Shown here: piece by piece, positions 1 through 8,197 of the stretch
How the letters are laid out: each line of letters starts with the position of its first letter
Position numbering within the stretch: position 1 is the first letter of the stretch
NCBI GenBank assembly: GCA_025363535.1
Contig: JANYDP010000444.1
Coordinates: forward strand, 1-9,224
Direction: 5' to 3'
DNA: 9,224 nt
DNA from: Verrucomicrobiota bacterium
Lineage (GTDB): Bacteria > Verrucomicrobiota > Verrucomicrobiia > Limisphaerales > CAIQOK01
Notes under the pieces: generated by a model
Databases searched by the model: none
What the model was told of the DNA's origin: nothing
What the model saw: only the letters and a program-made list of their open reading frames with translations
Made by a program: the position numbers and the translations under genes

Positions 1-76
1 GGGATTCGCACCCAACACGGTGATGACGGGCGCGAGGGTGTCTTGCACGACCACGGTGCGGTTGAGGGTGTTGGTG
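1..76 (-). repeat. Perfect 76-bp direct repeat, copy 1 (mate at 469-544)
   Basis: Bases 1-76 are identical to 469-544, 468 bp (156 codons) away, so the reading frame is preserved. The repeat covers the end of one DUF5011 domain (NTLNRTVVVQDTLAP) and the start of the next (VITVLGANP). Since the window begins inside it, the identity may extend further left. Such synonymous-site identity suggests recent duplication or gene conversion. Confidence 0.9.
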
Positions 77-3000
77 GCGGAGTTGCCGTTCGGATCGGCC
101 GCGACATATTCCAGCGTGTACGTTCCCGGCGTGGTCACGTCCACGAGGCCGTTGGTGGACACGGCGACGAAGCCGGCGCAACTGTCGCTGGCGGTCGCGC
201 CCGGATCCACGAAGGGCACGCTGGCGTAGTTGGTCGCGGGGTTCGCGCCGAGGACGGTGATGACCGGAGCAACGGTATCAATCACGACGACGGTGCGCGT
301 CGCTGTGTTGGTGTGGCCCGCGCCATCGTCGGCGGTGTAGGTGACGGTGTAACTGCCGGGCACATTGGCGTTGACCGTGCTGCTGTTGGAGACACTCACG
401 CTGCCGGCGCAGGCGTCGTTCGCGGTGGCTCCAGCATCCGTGTAAGTGAAGTGGCATTCATTCGTCGCGGGATTCGCACCCAACACGGTGATGACGGGCG
501 CGAGGGTGTCTTGCACGACCACGGTGCGGTTGAGGGTGTTGGTGTTGCCGTTGCCGTCGTCAGCGGTGTAAATCACGGTGTAACTACCGGGCGCGTTGGC
601 GTTCACCGTGTTGTTGGTGCTGAAGTTCACCGTCAGCGCGCAGCCGTCCAGCGCCGTTGCGCCAGCATCGGTGTAGGCAACGTGACATTCATTCGTCGCG
701 GGATTCGCACCGAGGAGCGTGATCACTGGGGCGGTGGTGTCGGTGACCGTCACGGTGTTGGTCGAGTAAGCCACGTTGCCGTTGCTGTCGCTGACGGCCA
801 GGATGACCTGGTTGCTGCCGAGCGAGAGGCTCGCGCCGTTGGTCGGAGTTTGCGTGAGGGTGACCGCCGCACTGCACGCGTCGCTGGCGATGATGTAATT
901 GGTGCCAGTCACGTCGGGCATCGCAATGCCGCAGCTCAGATTAAGATTCGTGAAGTTGTAGGTGATGACGGGCGCAGTGGTGTCAATCACGACGACGGTG
1001 CGTGTCGCAGTGTTGGTGTTGCCGCTGCCGTCATCGGCGCGGTAGGTGACGGTGTAACTGCCCGGAGTGTTTGCATCCACCGAGCTGCTGCTCGACACGC
1101 CGACGCTGCCGGCACAGGCGTCGAGCGCCGTCGCGCCGGCGTCGGTGTAGGTCGAGTGACATTGATTGGTAACGGGGCTGGCACCCAGCACGGTGAGGGC
1201 GGGCGCAATCGTGTCAATGATCGTCACGACAGAATTGGAAGTGATGACGCCGAAACCGTTGGAGAGCGTGACCGACACGGTGATCGGCGTGGGGAAGTGG
1301 GCGTTGAGCAGGAAGAAGTTCGTGGCGGTCTCGCCGCTGACCGGCGTGCCGTTGGTGTTCCACTGGTAGGTGATTGGAGCCGTGCCCGTGGCGGTGACGG
1401 TGAAGTTCACTGTGCTGGAACATTGAGCCGTGGGATTCAGCGGTGTGAGGCTGGCGACCACCGGCGGTGTGCCGGCAAGGACGACGGTGATGGTTCCGTT
1501 GTTCGTCAGGTTGGCGGTGTTCCAAGCCAGCGTCGGCGCGAGCGCGGGGAGGGTGAGCGAACTGAAGGAGCCGCTGTAACTCGTGGCGGCGAAGAGCGTG
1601 AAGGTGTCGCCGGCCTGGAGCGCATCGCCGAGGTTGGTGACCGTGAGCGAACCCGCAAAGGCCAGCGGAGCGGTGACATTCAGGAGATCCGCAGTCTGCG
1701 CGTTGGTGCGGTTCAATTCGATCAGCAGCGCGCCGTTGAGCACCGGGCTGCTGCCCAACGTCAGCGTGCCAATCGAAGTGCCAGGGGCAAGCGTGCCGTT
1801 GTTGGAAACCACACCGGAGATGATGCCGTTGCCGCCGAGGGTTGCGCCGGTGTTGACCGTGACAAGCGGCGAAGCAAGAGAGCCGTTGACGGCGAGGGTG
1901 CCGGCACTCACGACGGTGTTGCCGGTGTAAGTGTTGGCACCGCTCAACGTCGTCGTGCCTGCGCCGGATTTGGTGAGGCCGCCATCGGCGTTGGCTCCCA
2001 TCACAGCGTCGTGAATCAGCGGCTGGCTGATCGTGATGGCAAAGCCGTTGTCATTGATGCCCGCGCCGTTGGTGGAGACACTGGCGGTGAGACCGGTGAG
2101 CGCCGGGAAGAACGTCGCGCTCGACGCATTGGCTTTGATGGTGCCGCCGTTGAGCGAGAGAGGTTCTGCATTCGCAGCGGTCTTGATGAATCCAGCGGTG
2201 GCGAGTGTGCCGCCATTCAGGTTGATGGAGCTTGTCGCGACCGTGGCGCCAAGGAAATCAAAAACGTTTGCGCCCGTGGTCAGGCTCGCCGCGTCTTGCA
2301 ATGTGAGGGCAACACTTGAATTGATGGCACCGCCGTCGCCGAGGCGGAAACCGCCGGTGAAGTTGCCGGTTGCAGAATCTTTCATTAACAAGGTCGCCGC
2401 ATTGCCGACGGAACGGCCAATCAAACTGGCGATGGTGGAGGACATGACGGACGCGCCGGCATAGACAATGTTGCCGCGCGTCGGCCAGAGGTTTTTGCTG
2501 CCGGTGTTGACCGTGGCGTTGCTGAACACCAGCGTCGCGCCCGCGCCGGAAGCCATAAAGCGGAAGTTGGCGCTGCCGCCGGTGGCCGTCGCCGTGCCGA
2601 TGTAAGTGCCGATGGCGGCCGCGTCGTTGACATCCATGGATTCAAACGTCTGCGTGGCGGTGAAGTTGTTGGAAACAAAAATGCCGTTGGCAATCTGCAA
2701 CGTGCCCGCCGCGCTGATGGCAGTGGTGCCGGCGGCGAGATTGTTGCCGAGCTTCAACGCGCCCGCACTGATCGTGGTCGGGCCGGTGTAGGTGCCGACG
2801 TTGTTGAGGATGAGCGTGCCGCTGCCGGCCTTGGTGAGGCCGTAGTTGTTGCCGCCGTCGCCAACCACGCCGGTGATGGTGGCGGTGATCGTGTCCACGG
2901 TGATCGTGCGCGTGCCGTTGGCCAGCGTCCACGCGCCGCCGTTGGCGAAGCTGATTGCCGCCGTCGTGGGGGAGCCGAGCGTGAAGTCGCCGTTGACCAG

Positions 3001-6000
3001 AATGGTCGGGTTGTTCGGCGTGCGGCTGCTGGAAGCGGTGGTGCGAAGCGTGCCGCTGTTGATGACCAGCGAACCCGCGCCCAGCCCGCCGCCGCTCTTA
3101 TTGAAGGCGATTGTGCCCGCGTTCAACGTCAGGTTCGTGTAGGTGCTGCTGGCGCTGCCTTCGTCAATCTGAAAAGTGCCCGCGCCATTTTTGGTGAGCG
3201 ATCCGCCGCCGGAAATCGCCTGCGCCGGATAATCCAGCGTGATGCCGGAGGCGACATCCACGGTGGCTCCGTTGTCGCCGACGGTGAGGCCGGCGTTGAC
3301 CGGCAAAGTAATCGTGGCCGGGCCGTTGGTGGCGAGCAGCGTGCCGCCGTTGAGGGTCAACTGATCCGGCGTGGCGACGCCGGGATTTGCGCCGACGTTG
3401 GCACCGGCGCTGATGGCGAGTGTGCCGGCGTTCACAAAGGTTTTACCCGTGTAAGTGTTGATGCCGCCGAGTGCGACGGTGCCGGAGTTTTGTTTGGTGA
3501 GGGTGCCGGTGCCGCTGATGACGGCCGAGTTGGAACCGCTGAGGGACTGATCGAAAACAAGCGCTGCAGAGTTGACGATGCTGCCGCGCAAGGTGGACGA
3601 GTCGCCCTGGAGAGTGCCGCCGCTGACCACTGTCCCGCCTGAATAACTATTTGTCGTTGCCATCACGAGAGTGCCTGCGCCTGTTTTGATCAACGAGCCG
3701 CTGCCGGTGACATTGCCCGTTCCGGTGAGGGTATAATTTTTCGTCACGTTGCTGACCGTGACGCTGGTGGGATTGACGGTGGTGTTCAGCGTGACAGTGA
3801 ACGGCCCGGCACCGGTGGCGGTGTCGTCAAAGAGAGTGGCATTGGCGTCGGAATAGGCTGTGAGCGTGCCGGCGAAGTTGGTCCAGTTCAAACTGCTTGT
3901 GTCCCATGTTCCATTGCCGATGTTCCAGACGAGCGGCGGAGGCGTGCTGACGTTGGTGACGATGAGCGAAATCAATTTGTTGAACGTGTCGTTGGTGATG
4001 ATGCCGCTGACAAATTGCGGCATCGTGAGCGGGGCGTTGGTCGGCGTGCCAGTCAGTGTGTTGGTGTATCTGATGAGCGGATAGATGCCGAGCGGCATCG
4101 TGGTGCTGCCGCCGTTGATGAGGAAGTGCAGCGTGCCGGTGAGGGTCAGATTGTTTTGCACCAACAACGGCGCGACGGTGGTGCTGGGTGTGTTCACGCC
4201 AAACGAGAAGTTCACGTATTCAACTCCCGCCGCGTAGGTCAGGTTGGTGCAGACCCATTGGCTGCCGACAATGGTGACGGACACGCCATTAGTCGCGCCG
4301 GTGTTGACGACGACTGAACTGTTGGAGAACGAACCGCCGGTGACTCCCATCAGGGTGCCGGCGTTGACGGTGGTGGCTGCCGTGTGCGGAGAGTTGCCGC
4401 TGACGGTCCAGGTGCCGGTGCCGACTTTGGTCACGGCGCAGTTGGTGGAGGGCAAGCCCTCGGTGAACTTTCCAGAGAAGGTGGTGCTCGTGTTCAGTGC
4501 GCCAACGCTGTAGGTGGTCGTATTCGCCGCCGTTGTACTTTGGGCTTGGCCCAATGTGCCGGAACCGGAGAGCGAACCAAGGTTGACCGTGTTGGCGTTG
4601 TTACGCGCCTGAATGCCGGGTGCGGTGCTGTTGACGATCCAATTGGCCGCCGCTGAACCTTGTACTGTGCCGGTGAAGTTAAACCGCGTAGTTCCTGAAC
4701 TGACGTTCACGGTGCCGTTGAATCCGGTCATGTTTCCCTGGGGCGTGAAACTCGAGGTGATATTGATGGTGCTGCTGGCATCGCCGGACGTCAGGGTGCC
4801 GCTGGAACCGCTGCCTAGGGCGTTGGCGTTGAAAGTGACCGTCGCACCTGCGGCGACGAGGATGGGAGCGGTGACGATGACGTTGCCCGCGCCGGTCGTG
4901 TTCGCACCCAAGGTCGTGCCGTTGGCCATCGTGATCGTGCCCGTGCCCGCGCCGGCGGCGTTGGTGACGTTCAAGGTTCCGCCGTTCAGAGCGATGCCGC
5001 CGGTGAATGTGTTCGGTCCACCGAGGGACAAAACGCCTGCGCCGGATTTGATGATGGAGGCGGTGCCGGCGATGATGCTCGGGCCGCCGAGGGCGATGTT
5101 CTTGGTCGGGTTGGCAACGGTGATGAGGGCCGGGGTGACGGTGACGATGTTGGTGACGTTGAGCGATGCTCCGACGAAAGAGGCGTCGTCAAAGCGCACG
5201 GCCTGGCCGTCCACATACTTACTGGTGGCCCCGGCGGTGTTGGTCCAGTTGAACGTGGTGTTGATGTCCCAGATGCCGGTGCTGTTGGTCCAGGTGAGCT
5301 GGTTGCCGACGGTGACGCTGAGGTCGAGAGATTTATTACCGGTGTTATTCACGATCGTGGCGGTGACGCCCGCAGGCAAAGAAAACGCTGCGGCTGGCGG
5401 CGTTCCCGAAAGTGCGCCGGTGTATTTGATGAGCGGGTAGGTGCCGGGAACGAGCACGGCATTGCCGGCGCGGATGATGATGTTGGGGGTGACGGTGAGG
5501 GCGAGGTTGCCGTTCACTTGCAGCGGTGCGGTGGTGGTGCTCGGGGCGATGCTGTTGAAATTAAAATCCGCGTAGGTGGTGCCCGCGCTGTAAGTGAGAT
5601 TGCCGCAGTTCCACTGGCCGTTCGCCAAGGCGAGCAGGACGCCGTTGGTCGCGCCGTTGGCCACGGAGATGGGGCTGTTGGAAAGACTGCCGCCGGTGAG
5701 GCCGACCAGTTCACCCGCGTTGATGGTGGTCGTGCCGGAGTAGGTGTTGTTGCTGCTCAACGTCCAGATGCCGGTGCCGACTTTTAGAATGGCCGTGCCG
5801 CTCAAGGAACCGCTGTAGGTGTTGGCGGCATTGTTGTTACCGATGGAAATCGTTCCCGTGCCGAGCGTCAGATTGCGTCCGCCTTTCAAACCGCCGAGCG
5901 TCGCATTCAAGCTGTTCAAGTCGAGCGTGCCGGCGTCGGCGACGTTCATGTCCACCGAGGAGTTTTGGAGGGCGAGGGTGTTGTTGAGTTGGAGCGTGCC

Positions 6001-8175
6001 GGTGGTGACGCGCGTGTCGCTGCTGAACGTATTTGCGCCGCTCAAAGTCCAGGTGCCGGCACCATCCTTGGTCAGAGCCATCACCGCCGTACCCACGTCA
6101 ATAATGTTGCCGACGACATTGCCGCCGCTCGCACCTTGCAGCGTCAGGATGCGGGTGCTGGCGGTAACCGAGTTTGAAACCGCCACCGCCGCCGCCGTGC
6201 CGAGCGTGAGCGTGCCGGCGTCCGATTGCATGACCGCGAACGAGCCGCCGCTGGTCAGGGCGAGCGTGCCGGAAAGCGTGTTGTTGCCGCTGATGTTAAC
6301 GACGGCGGCGGAGTTAGCACTCCGTTGTGGCATCGAGATGAGGTTGTTCAAGGTGACGCCGCTGGTCAGTTCCAATCTTGCGGTGGCGTCGTTGCCACCA
6401 GGGCCGGGCGTAATGGTGCCCGTCCCCAACGCTTGATTGGCGGTGGCGCGAATGATGCCGATGCGGGTGTTGGCGGCGTTGACGCCGATGGTGGTGGCAC
6501 CGCCGAAGGTGTTGTTGACCGAGCCGGAAAGTGTGAGGGTTCCGCTGCCGGTTTTTGTGAGGGCCAGCGTGCCGGCGGTGTTTTTGATCAGGCCGGTGAA
6601 CGTGCTGCTGGCGTTGTTGCCGCCAACGGTTAATGTCGGTGTGCCACCCGCGACACTGTCCAAGGTGCCGCTGCCGGAAAGTCCGTTGACCGTCTGGCTG
6701 AAGGTGTTCAAGTCGAGCGTGCCGGGGCTGTTGACAATCATGTTGCCTTTGCCAGTGCCGTTGGGGGTCAAGTTCGCCGCCAGGAGTTTAAGCGTGCCGC
6801 CGGAAACCGTGGTGTCACCGGTGTAAACATAGAGACCATTGCCGGCGGTGGAGGAATTGGAGAGCGCCTGCGTGCCACTGCTGACGGTGAGGGCGAGGTT
6901 GCCCGCGATGCTGCCGCTGAAAAACGACGCCCCCGAATTGGCGAGTGTCAACGTGACCGGGGTGGCGCTGCTGTTGGTGACCCAGGCCAGGTTGAGCGGC
7001 GTGACTCCGTTCTTCAGTCCGGCCAGTGTCTGATTGAAACCGTTGAGATCAAATGCCGTCACCACGGTCGTGCTGCCGTTGCCGCCGAGATCCATGACGG
7101 CGGTGGTTGAAATGCCATTGTTCGCGCCAAGGCTGTTGGTGCGCACGCGGATGTCAATGTTGGTGTAGCTGCCGCCGCCGGAAAAGCGTACGTAACCGTC
7201 GCGCACCAGCAAGCTCGATGCGGGAGCTACAAGGTTGATCGGGCCGGCCATCGTCAAGAGTCCGGTGGAAATCGGTCCGACGAGGTGCCCGCCCGAGATT
7301 GTATTCGTGTTGATAGTGACAACTCCTGAAACGGTGGAGGAGGTGTTGTCCACTCCTTGAATCACGCCCTGGGCCGCGCCAGGATTCGTGACGTTCAATG
7401 TCATGCTGTTGGTGATCGTCACGCCGTTCAACATGATTTTGGTCTGATTTGGACTGGTGTTGGCGGTGAGGTTTCCGAAGCCGAGCGCGGCATTGTTGTT
7501 GATCTGGAGGATGCCGGAATTGAGCGTGTTGGCGCCGCTGTGCGCGTTGGCTCCCGCCAGAATAGTGGTGCCCGTGCCCAGTTGCGTCAGCGCCATCGTG
7601 CCGCCGCCACCGGGAAAATCGGAGAACACGCCGTTGAAGGTGACAGTGTTCGAGCCGGAAACATTGATGACGCGGGGATTGGCGCTGTTCAGGGAGGAGA
7701 CCGGGCCGTTGAAGGTCAGCGGGCCTTGCGCGGTGCCGCCGTTGGCGTTGACATTCATGATGGCGACGCCGCCGGAGAGATGCGTGTTGCCGTTGGTGAT
7801 GGCGAAGTTGACGGTCTGGTTGGTGAATGCGCCTTCGTTTTGGATGTTCGGGTCAACATTGCCGAAGTCGTAAAAAATTATCGAATTGCCGAAAAGGTTG
7901 AAGGCGTTTGCGCTGCTCTTGAAATAGATCTGATATCCGGGGCCGCCGTCTCCGAAGTCATTTGTGCTGCTCGTGCGCACCGCCCCGTTGAAGTTGAGGA
8001 AGGCTTGGGGATTGGCCGGGCCGGTGCCGCCCCAGTTTGCAGCGTCGCTCCAATTGCCGGTGGTGCCGCTGCCGCCGTTCCAGGTGAAGGCCGATTGCGC
8101 CTGCGTCAAAACCGGCAGGGACAAAATAGTTGCAACGAGAACTCGAATGATGTGTTTGCTGATGAGTTTAGTCAT
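1..8175 (-). CDS. Giant secreted autotransporter-type beta-strand-repeat protein with C-terminal Ig-like array (3' end missing)
   Basis: One frame is open from the ATG at 8175 to the left edge: 2725 codons with no in-frame stop, checked codon by codon. It starts with a signal peptide, so the product is exported. Residues about 30-2230 are Gly/Ser/Thr/Asn-rich with repeated units of the form LTKxGxGTLxLSGxNTYxGxTxVxxGTL, the signature of autotransporter-associated beta-strand repeats (PATR/TIGR02601), which fold as a beta-solenoid. Three W/NW modules at about residues 32, 962 and 1417 open successive segments. Residues about 2236-2317 look Ig-like; 2325 onward is a DUF5011/HYR array. The true C-terminus, where a beta-barrel, PEP-CTERM or other sorting signal would lie, is outside the window, so the anchoring mode is unknown. 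ATG 8175 is chosen because it is the first ATG in the frame (which stays open back to a stop at 8302-8304) and gives a good signal peptide. No Shine-Dalgarno precedes it. The likely role, by inference, is a surface adhesin or extracellular structural protein; no catalytic domain is recognised. Confidence 0.9.
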   Translation of the reverse strand, partial: MTKLISKHIIRVLVATILSLPVLTQAQSAFTWNGGSGTTGNWSDAANWGGTGPANPQAFLNFNGAVRTSSTNDFGDGGPGYQIYFKSSANAFNLFGNSIIFYDFGNVDPNIQNEGAFTNQTVNFAITNGNTHLSGGVAIMNVNANGGTAQGPLTFNGPVSSLNSANPRVINVSGSNTVTFNGVFSDFPGGGGTMALTQLGTGTTILAGANAHSGANTLNSGILQINNNAALGFGNLTANTSPNQTKIMLNGVTITNSMTLNVTNPGAAQGVIQGVDNTSSTVSGVVTINTNTISGGHLVGPISTGLLTMAGPINLVAPASSLLVRDGYVRFSGGGSYTNIDIRVRTNSLGANNGISTTAVMDLGGNGSTTVVTAFDLNGFNQTLAGLKNGVTPLNLAWVTNSSATPVTLTLANSGASFFSGSIAGNLALTVSSGTQALSNSSTAGNGLYVYTGDTTVSGGTLKLLAANLTPNGTGKGNMIVNSPGTLDLNTFSQTVNGLSGSGTLDSVAGGTPTLTVGGNNASSTFTGLIKNTAGTLALTKTGSGTLTLSGSVNNTFGGATTIGVNAANTRIGIIRATANQALGTGTITPGPGGNDATARLELTSGVTLNNLISMPQRSANSAAVVNISGNNTLSGTLALTSGGSFAVMQSDAGTLTLGTAAAVAVSNSVTASTRILTLQGASGGNVVGNIIDVGTAVMALTKDGAGTWTLSGANTFSSDTRVTTGTLQLNNTLALQNSSVDMNVADAGTLDLNSLNATLGGLKGGRNLTLGTGTISIGNNNAANTYSGSLSGTAILKVGTGIWTLSSNNTYSGTTTINAGELVGLTGGSLSNSPISVANGATNGVLLALANGQWNCGNLTYSAGTTYADFNFNSIAPSTTTAPLQVNGNLALTVTPNIIIRAGNAVLVPGTYPLIKYTGALSGTPPAAAFSLPAGVTATIVNNTGNKSLDLSVTVGNQLTWTNSTGIWDINTTFNWTNTAGATSKYVDGQAVRFDDASFVGASLNVTNIVTVTPALITVANPTKNIALGGPSIIAGTASIIKSGAGVLSLGGPNTFTGGIALNGGTLNVTNAAGAGTGTITMANGTTLGANTTGAGNVIVTAPILVAAGATVTFNANALGSGSSGTLTSGDASSTINITSSFTPQGNMTGFNGTVNVSSGTTRFNFTGTVQGSAAANWIVNSTAPGIQARNNANTVNLGSLSGSGTLGQAQSTTAANTTTYSVGALNTSTTFSGKFTEGLPSTNCAVTKVGTGTWTVSGNSPHTAATTVNAGTLMGVTGGSFSNSSVVVNTGATNGVSVTIVGSQWVCTNLTYAAGVEYVNFSFGVNTPSTTVAPLLVQNNLTLTGTLHFLINGGSTTMPLGIYPLIRYTNTLTGTPTNAPLTMPQFVSGIITNDTFNKLISLIVTNVSTPPPLVWNIGNGTWDTSSLNWTNFAGTLTAYSDANATLFDDTATGAGPFTVTLNTTVNPTSVTVSNVTKNYTLTGTGNVTGSGSLIKTGAGTLVMATTNSYSGGTVVSGGTLQGDSSTLRGSIVNSAALVFDQSLSGSNSAVISGTGTLTKQNSGTVALGGINTYTGKTFVNAGTLAISAGANVGANPGVATPDQLTLNGGTLLATNGPATITLPVNAGLTVGDNGATVDVASGITLDYPAQAISGGGSLTKNGAGTFQIDEGSASSTYTNLTLNAGTIAFNKSGGGLGAGSLVINSGTLRTTASSSRTPNNPTILVNGDFTLGSPTTAAISFANGGAWTLANGTRTITVDTITATITGVVGDGGNNYGLTKAGSGTLILNNVGTYTGPTTISAGALKLGNNLAAGTTAISAAGTLQIANGIFVSNNFTATQTFESMDVNDAAAIGTYIGTATATGGSANFRFMASGAGATLVFSNATVNTGSKNLWPTRGNIVYAGASVMSSTIASLIGRSVGNAATLLMKDSATGNFTGGFRLGDGGAINSSVALTLQDAASLTTGANVFDFLGATVATSSINLNGGTLATAGFIKTAANAEPLSLNGGTIKANASSATFFPALTGLTASVSTNGAGINDNGFAITISQPLIHDAVMGANADGGLTKSGAGTTTLSGANTYTGNTVVSAGTLAVNGSLASPLVTVNTGATLGGNGIISGVVSNNGTLAPGTSIGTLTLGSSPVLNGALLIELNRTNAQTADLLNVTAPLAFAGSLTVTNLGDALQAGDTFTLFAATSYSGSFSSLTLPALAPTLAWNTANLTNNGTITVVLAGTPPVVASLTPLNPTAQCSSTVNFTVTATGTAPITYQWNTNGTPVSGETATNFFLLNAHFPTPITVSVTLSNGFGVITSNSVVTIIDTIAPALTVLGASPVTNQCHSTYTDAGATALDACAGSVGVSSSSSVDANTPGSYTVTYRADDGSGNTNTATRTVVVIDTTAPVITYNFTNLNLSCGIAMPDVTGTNYIIASDACSAAVTLTQTPTNGASLSLGSNQVILAVSDSNGNVAYSTNTVTVTDTTAPVITLLGANPATNECHVAYTDAGATALDGCALTVNFSTNNTVNANAPGSYTVIYTADDGNGNTNTLNRTVVVQDTLAPVITVLGANPATNECHFTYTDAGATANDACAGSVSVSNSSTVNANVPGSYTVTYTADDGAGHTNTATRTVVVIDTVAPVITVLGANPATNYASVPFVDPGATASDSCAGFVAVSTNGLVDVTTPGTYTLEYVAADPNGNSATNTLNRTVVVQDTLAPVITVLGANP
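469..544 (-). repeat. Perfect 76-bp direct repeat, copy 2 (mate at 1-76)
   Basis: This is the second copy of the 76-bp identity, spanning the linker between DUF5011 domains 2 and 3. The neighbouring linkers at about 256-310 and 961-1020 are more like each other (VVVIDT type) than like this one (VVVQDT type), so the array alternates between two linker classes. Confidence 0.9.
1225..1470 (-). other. Ig-like domain between solenoid and DUF5011 array (residues about 2236-2317)
   Basis: After the solenoid ends in TITVVLAGTPP, the sequence becomes an Ig-like sandwich. It contains NPTAQCSSTVNFTVTATGT, then ITYQWNTNGTPVSGETATN and VSVTLSNGFGVITS. The YQW(N)xNGxP core is typical of bacterial and immunoglobulin-like I-set-type domains in Verrucomicrobiota surface proteins. 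It has one cysteine only. It probably acts as a hinge or spacer between the fibre and the array that follows. Confidence 0.65.
3820..4440 (-). repeat. Large internal duplication, copy B (residues about 1246-1452)
   Basis: This copy has the same element order as copy A at 5182-5790: VGTGTWTVSG, MGVTGGSFSNS, TNGV, QWVCTNLTYAAG, PSTTVAPLLV, GIYPLIRYTNTLTGTP, then WNIGNGTWDTSSLNWTN and FDD. Divergence is moderate at protein level, with clear DNA similarity only in patches (for example around 4065-4085 against 5421-5441). The duplication is therefore older than the DUF5011 repeat expansion at the left end. Confidence 0.8.
5182..5790 (-). repeat. Large internal duplication, copy A (residues about 796-998)
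   Basis: This segment of about 200 residues is paralogous to 3820-4440. Shared landmarks in the same order are a VGTGxWT beta-strand repeat, LTGGSxSNS, a TNGV motif, the QWxCxNLTYxAG block, PSTTxAPLxVxxNLxLT, GxYPLIxYTxxLxGTP, a W-x(6)-WD module with NWTN, and a closing FDD. The copies start about 1.36 kb apart, so the duplicated unit was probably about 452-454 codons, including the PATR stretch between them. The block before the W module may be a distinct beta-sandwich or solenoid cap. Confidence 0.8.
8098..8175 (-). other. Sec signal peptide of the giant repeat protein
   Basis: The first 26 residues show the three classical parts. A basic start (K3, K7, R11) is followed by the hydrophobic core VLVATILSLPVL (residues 12-23) and an AXA-like site T24-Q25-A26, with cleavage predicted before Q27. 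The mature protein then begins with QSAFTWNGG and the first tryptophan module. This supports ATG 8175 as the start and export by the Sec system. Confidence 0.85.
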
Positions 8176-8189
8176 AGGGGGTGTAGTAG

Positions 8190-8197
8190 GGAGGTGA
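8190..8197 (+). promoter_or_regulatory. Strong Shine-Dalgarno-like GGAGGTGA on the plus strand
   Basis: GGAGGTGA is a full match to the 16S rRNA 3' end and lies 7 bases before a TTG (8205) that opens a frame continuous with the DUF309 gene; an in-frame ATG follows at 8220-8222 only as part of a shifted context, with the nearest usable ATG at about 8217. If functional, it would give DUF309 an 89-residue N-terminal extension. The extension has no recognisable domain, so I treat this as an unproven alternative start. Confidence 0.3.

Larger units (their letters stand above)
1..1203 (-). repeat. Tandem DUF5011-type Ig-like domain array with one HYR-like insert
   Basis: Domain borders fall at the DT(T/I/L/V)AP linkers. 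Domain 1 is 1203-970, an HYR-like domain is 969-727, domain 2 is 726-496, domain 3 is 495-265, domain 4 is 264-28, and a fifth begins at 27 and is cut by the window edge. Each DUF5011 unit is 77-79 residues and reads VITVLGANPATN, then YTDAGATAxDxCA, then PGSYTVTYTADDGxGNTNT and a RTVVV strand. Domains 1-3 carry two cysteines, as N-x-CH and D-x-CA, spaced for a disulphide. The HYR-like unit differs (LNLSCGIAMPDVTG, SDACSAAVTLTQTP). Such arrays usually form rigid extracellular stalks or adhesive tips; that role is inferred. Confidence 0.85.
1890..7602 (-). repeat. Autotransporter-associated beta-strand repeats (PATR-like), about 12 recognisable units
   Basis: Units of about 32-36 residues recur along the giant protein, with irregular spacers. 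I place them at about 7602-7490, 6906-6775, 6573-6475, 6082-5980, 5797-5693, 5072-4967, 4440-4340, 3705-3600, 3516-3415, 3213-3105, 2850-2745 and 1995-1890. The best-conserved ones read LTKTGSGTLTLSG and LTKSGAGTTTLSGANTYTG, followed by a TxVxAGTL strand. Conserved Gly turns and the NxYxG motif are typical of the passenger-associated family that stacks into a right-handed beta-helix. Units at 6906 and 3213 are degenerate. The last unit is followed by a TLGGNG-LAPGTS-IGTLTL stretch (about 1940-1490), which usually closes such repeat regions. Confidence 0.85.

Noticed and set aside
43..2319. 758-codon plus-strand open frame antisense to the 3' part of the giant gene
   Set aside because: It is in exact codon register with the minus-strand gene. 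It is open because that gene rarely uses the TCA, TTA and CTA codons that would give antisense stops. Its translation is Arg/Gly/Val/His-rich with no family features, and it mirrors the DUF5011 repeats.
4613..5440. 275-codon plus-strand open frame (also those at 5819, 6437 and 7357)
   Set aside because: All lie inside the giant minus-strand gene and encode low-complexity Val/Pro/Leu- or Gly/Ala-rich chains. They are shadows of the repeats.
1..8175. Possible CRISPR array or non-coding satellite, suggested by the many repeated short motifs
   Set aside because: The repeats are degenerate, keep the reading frame and vary in length. They encode protein repeats, with no constant repeat-spacer pattern.
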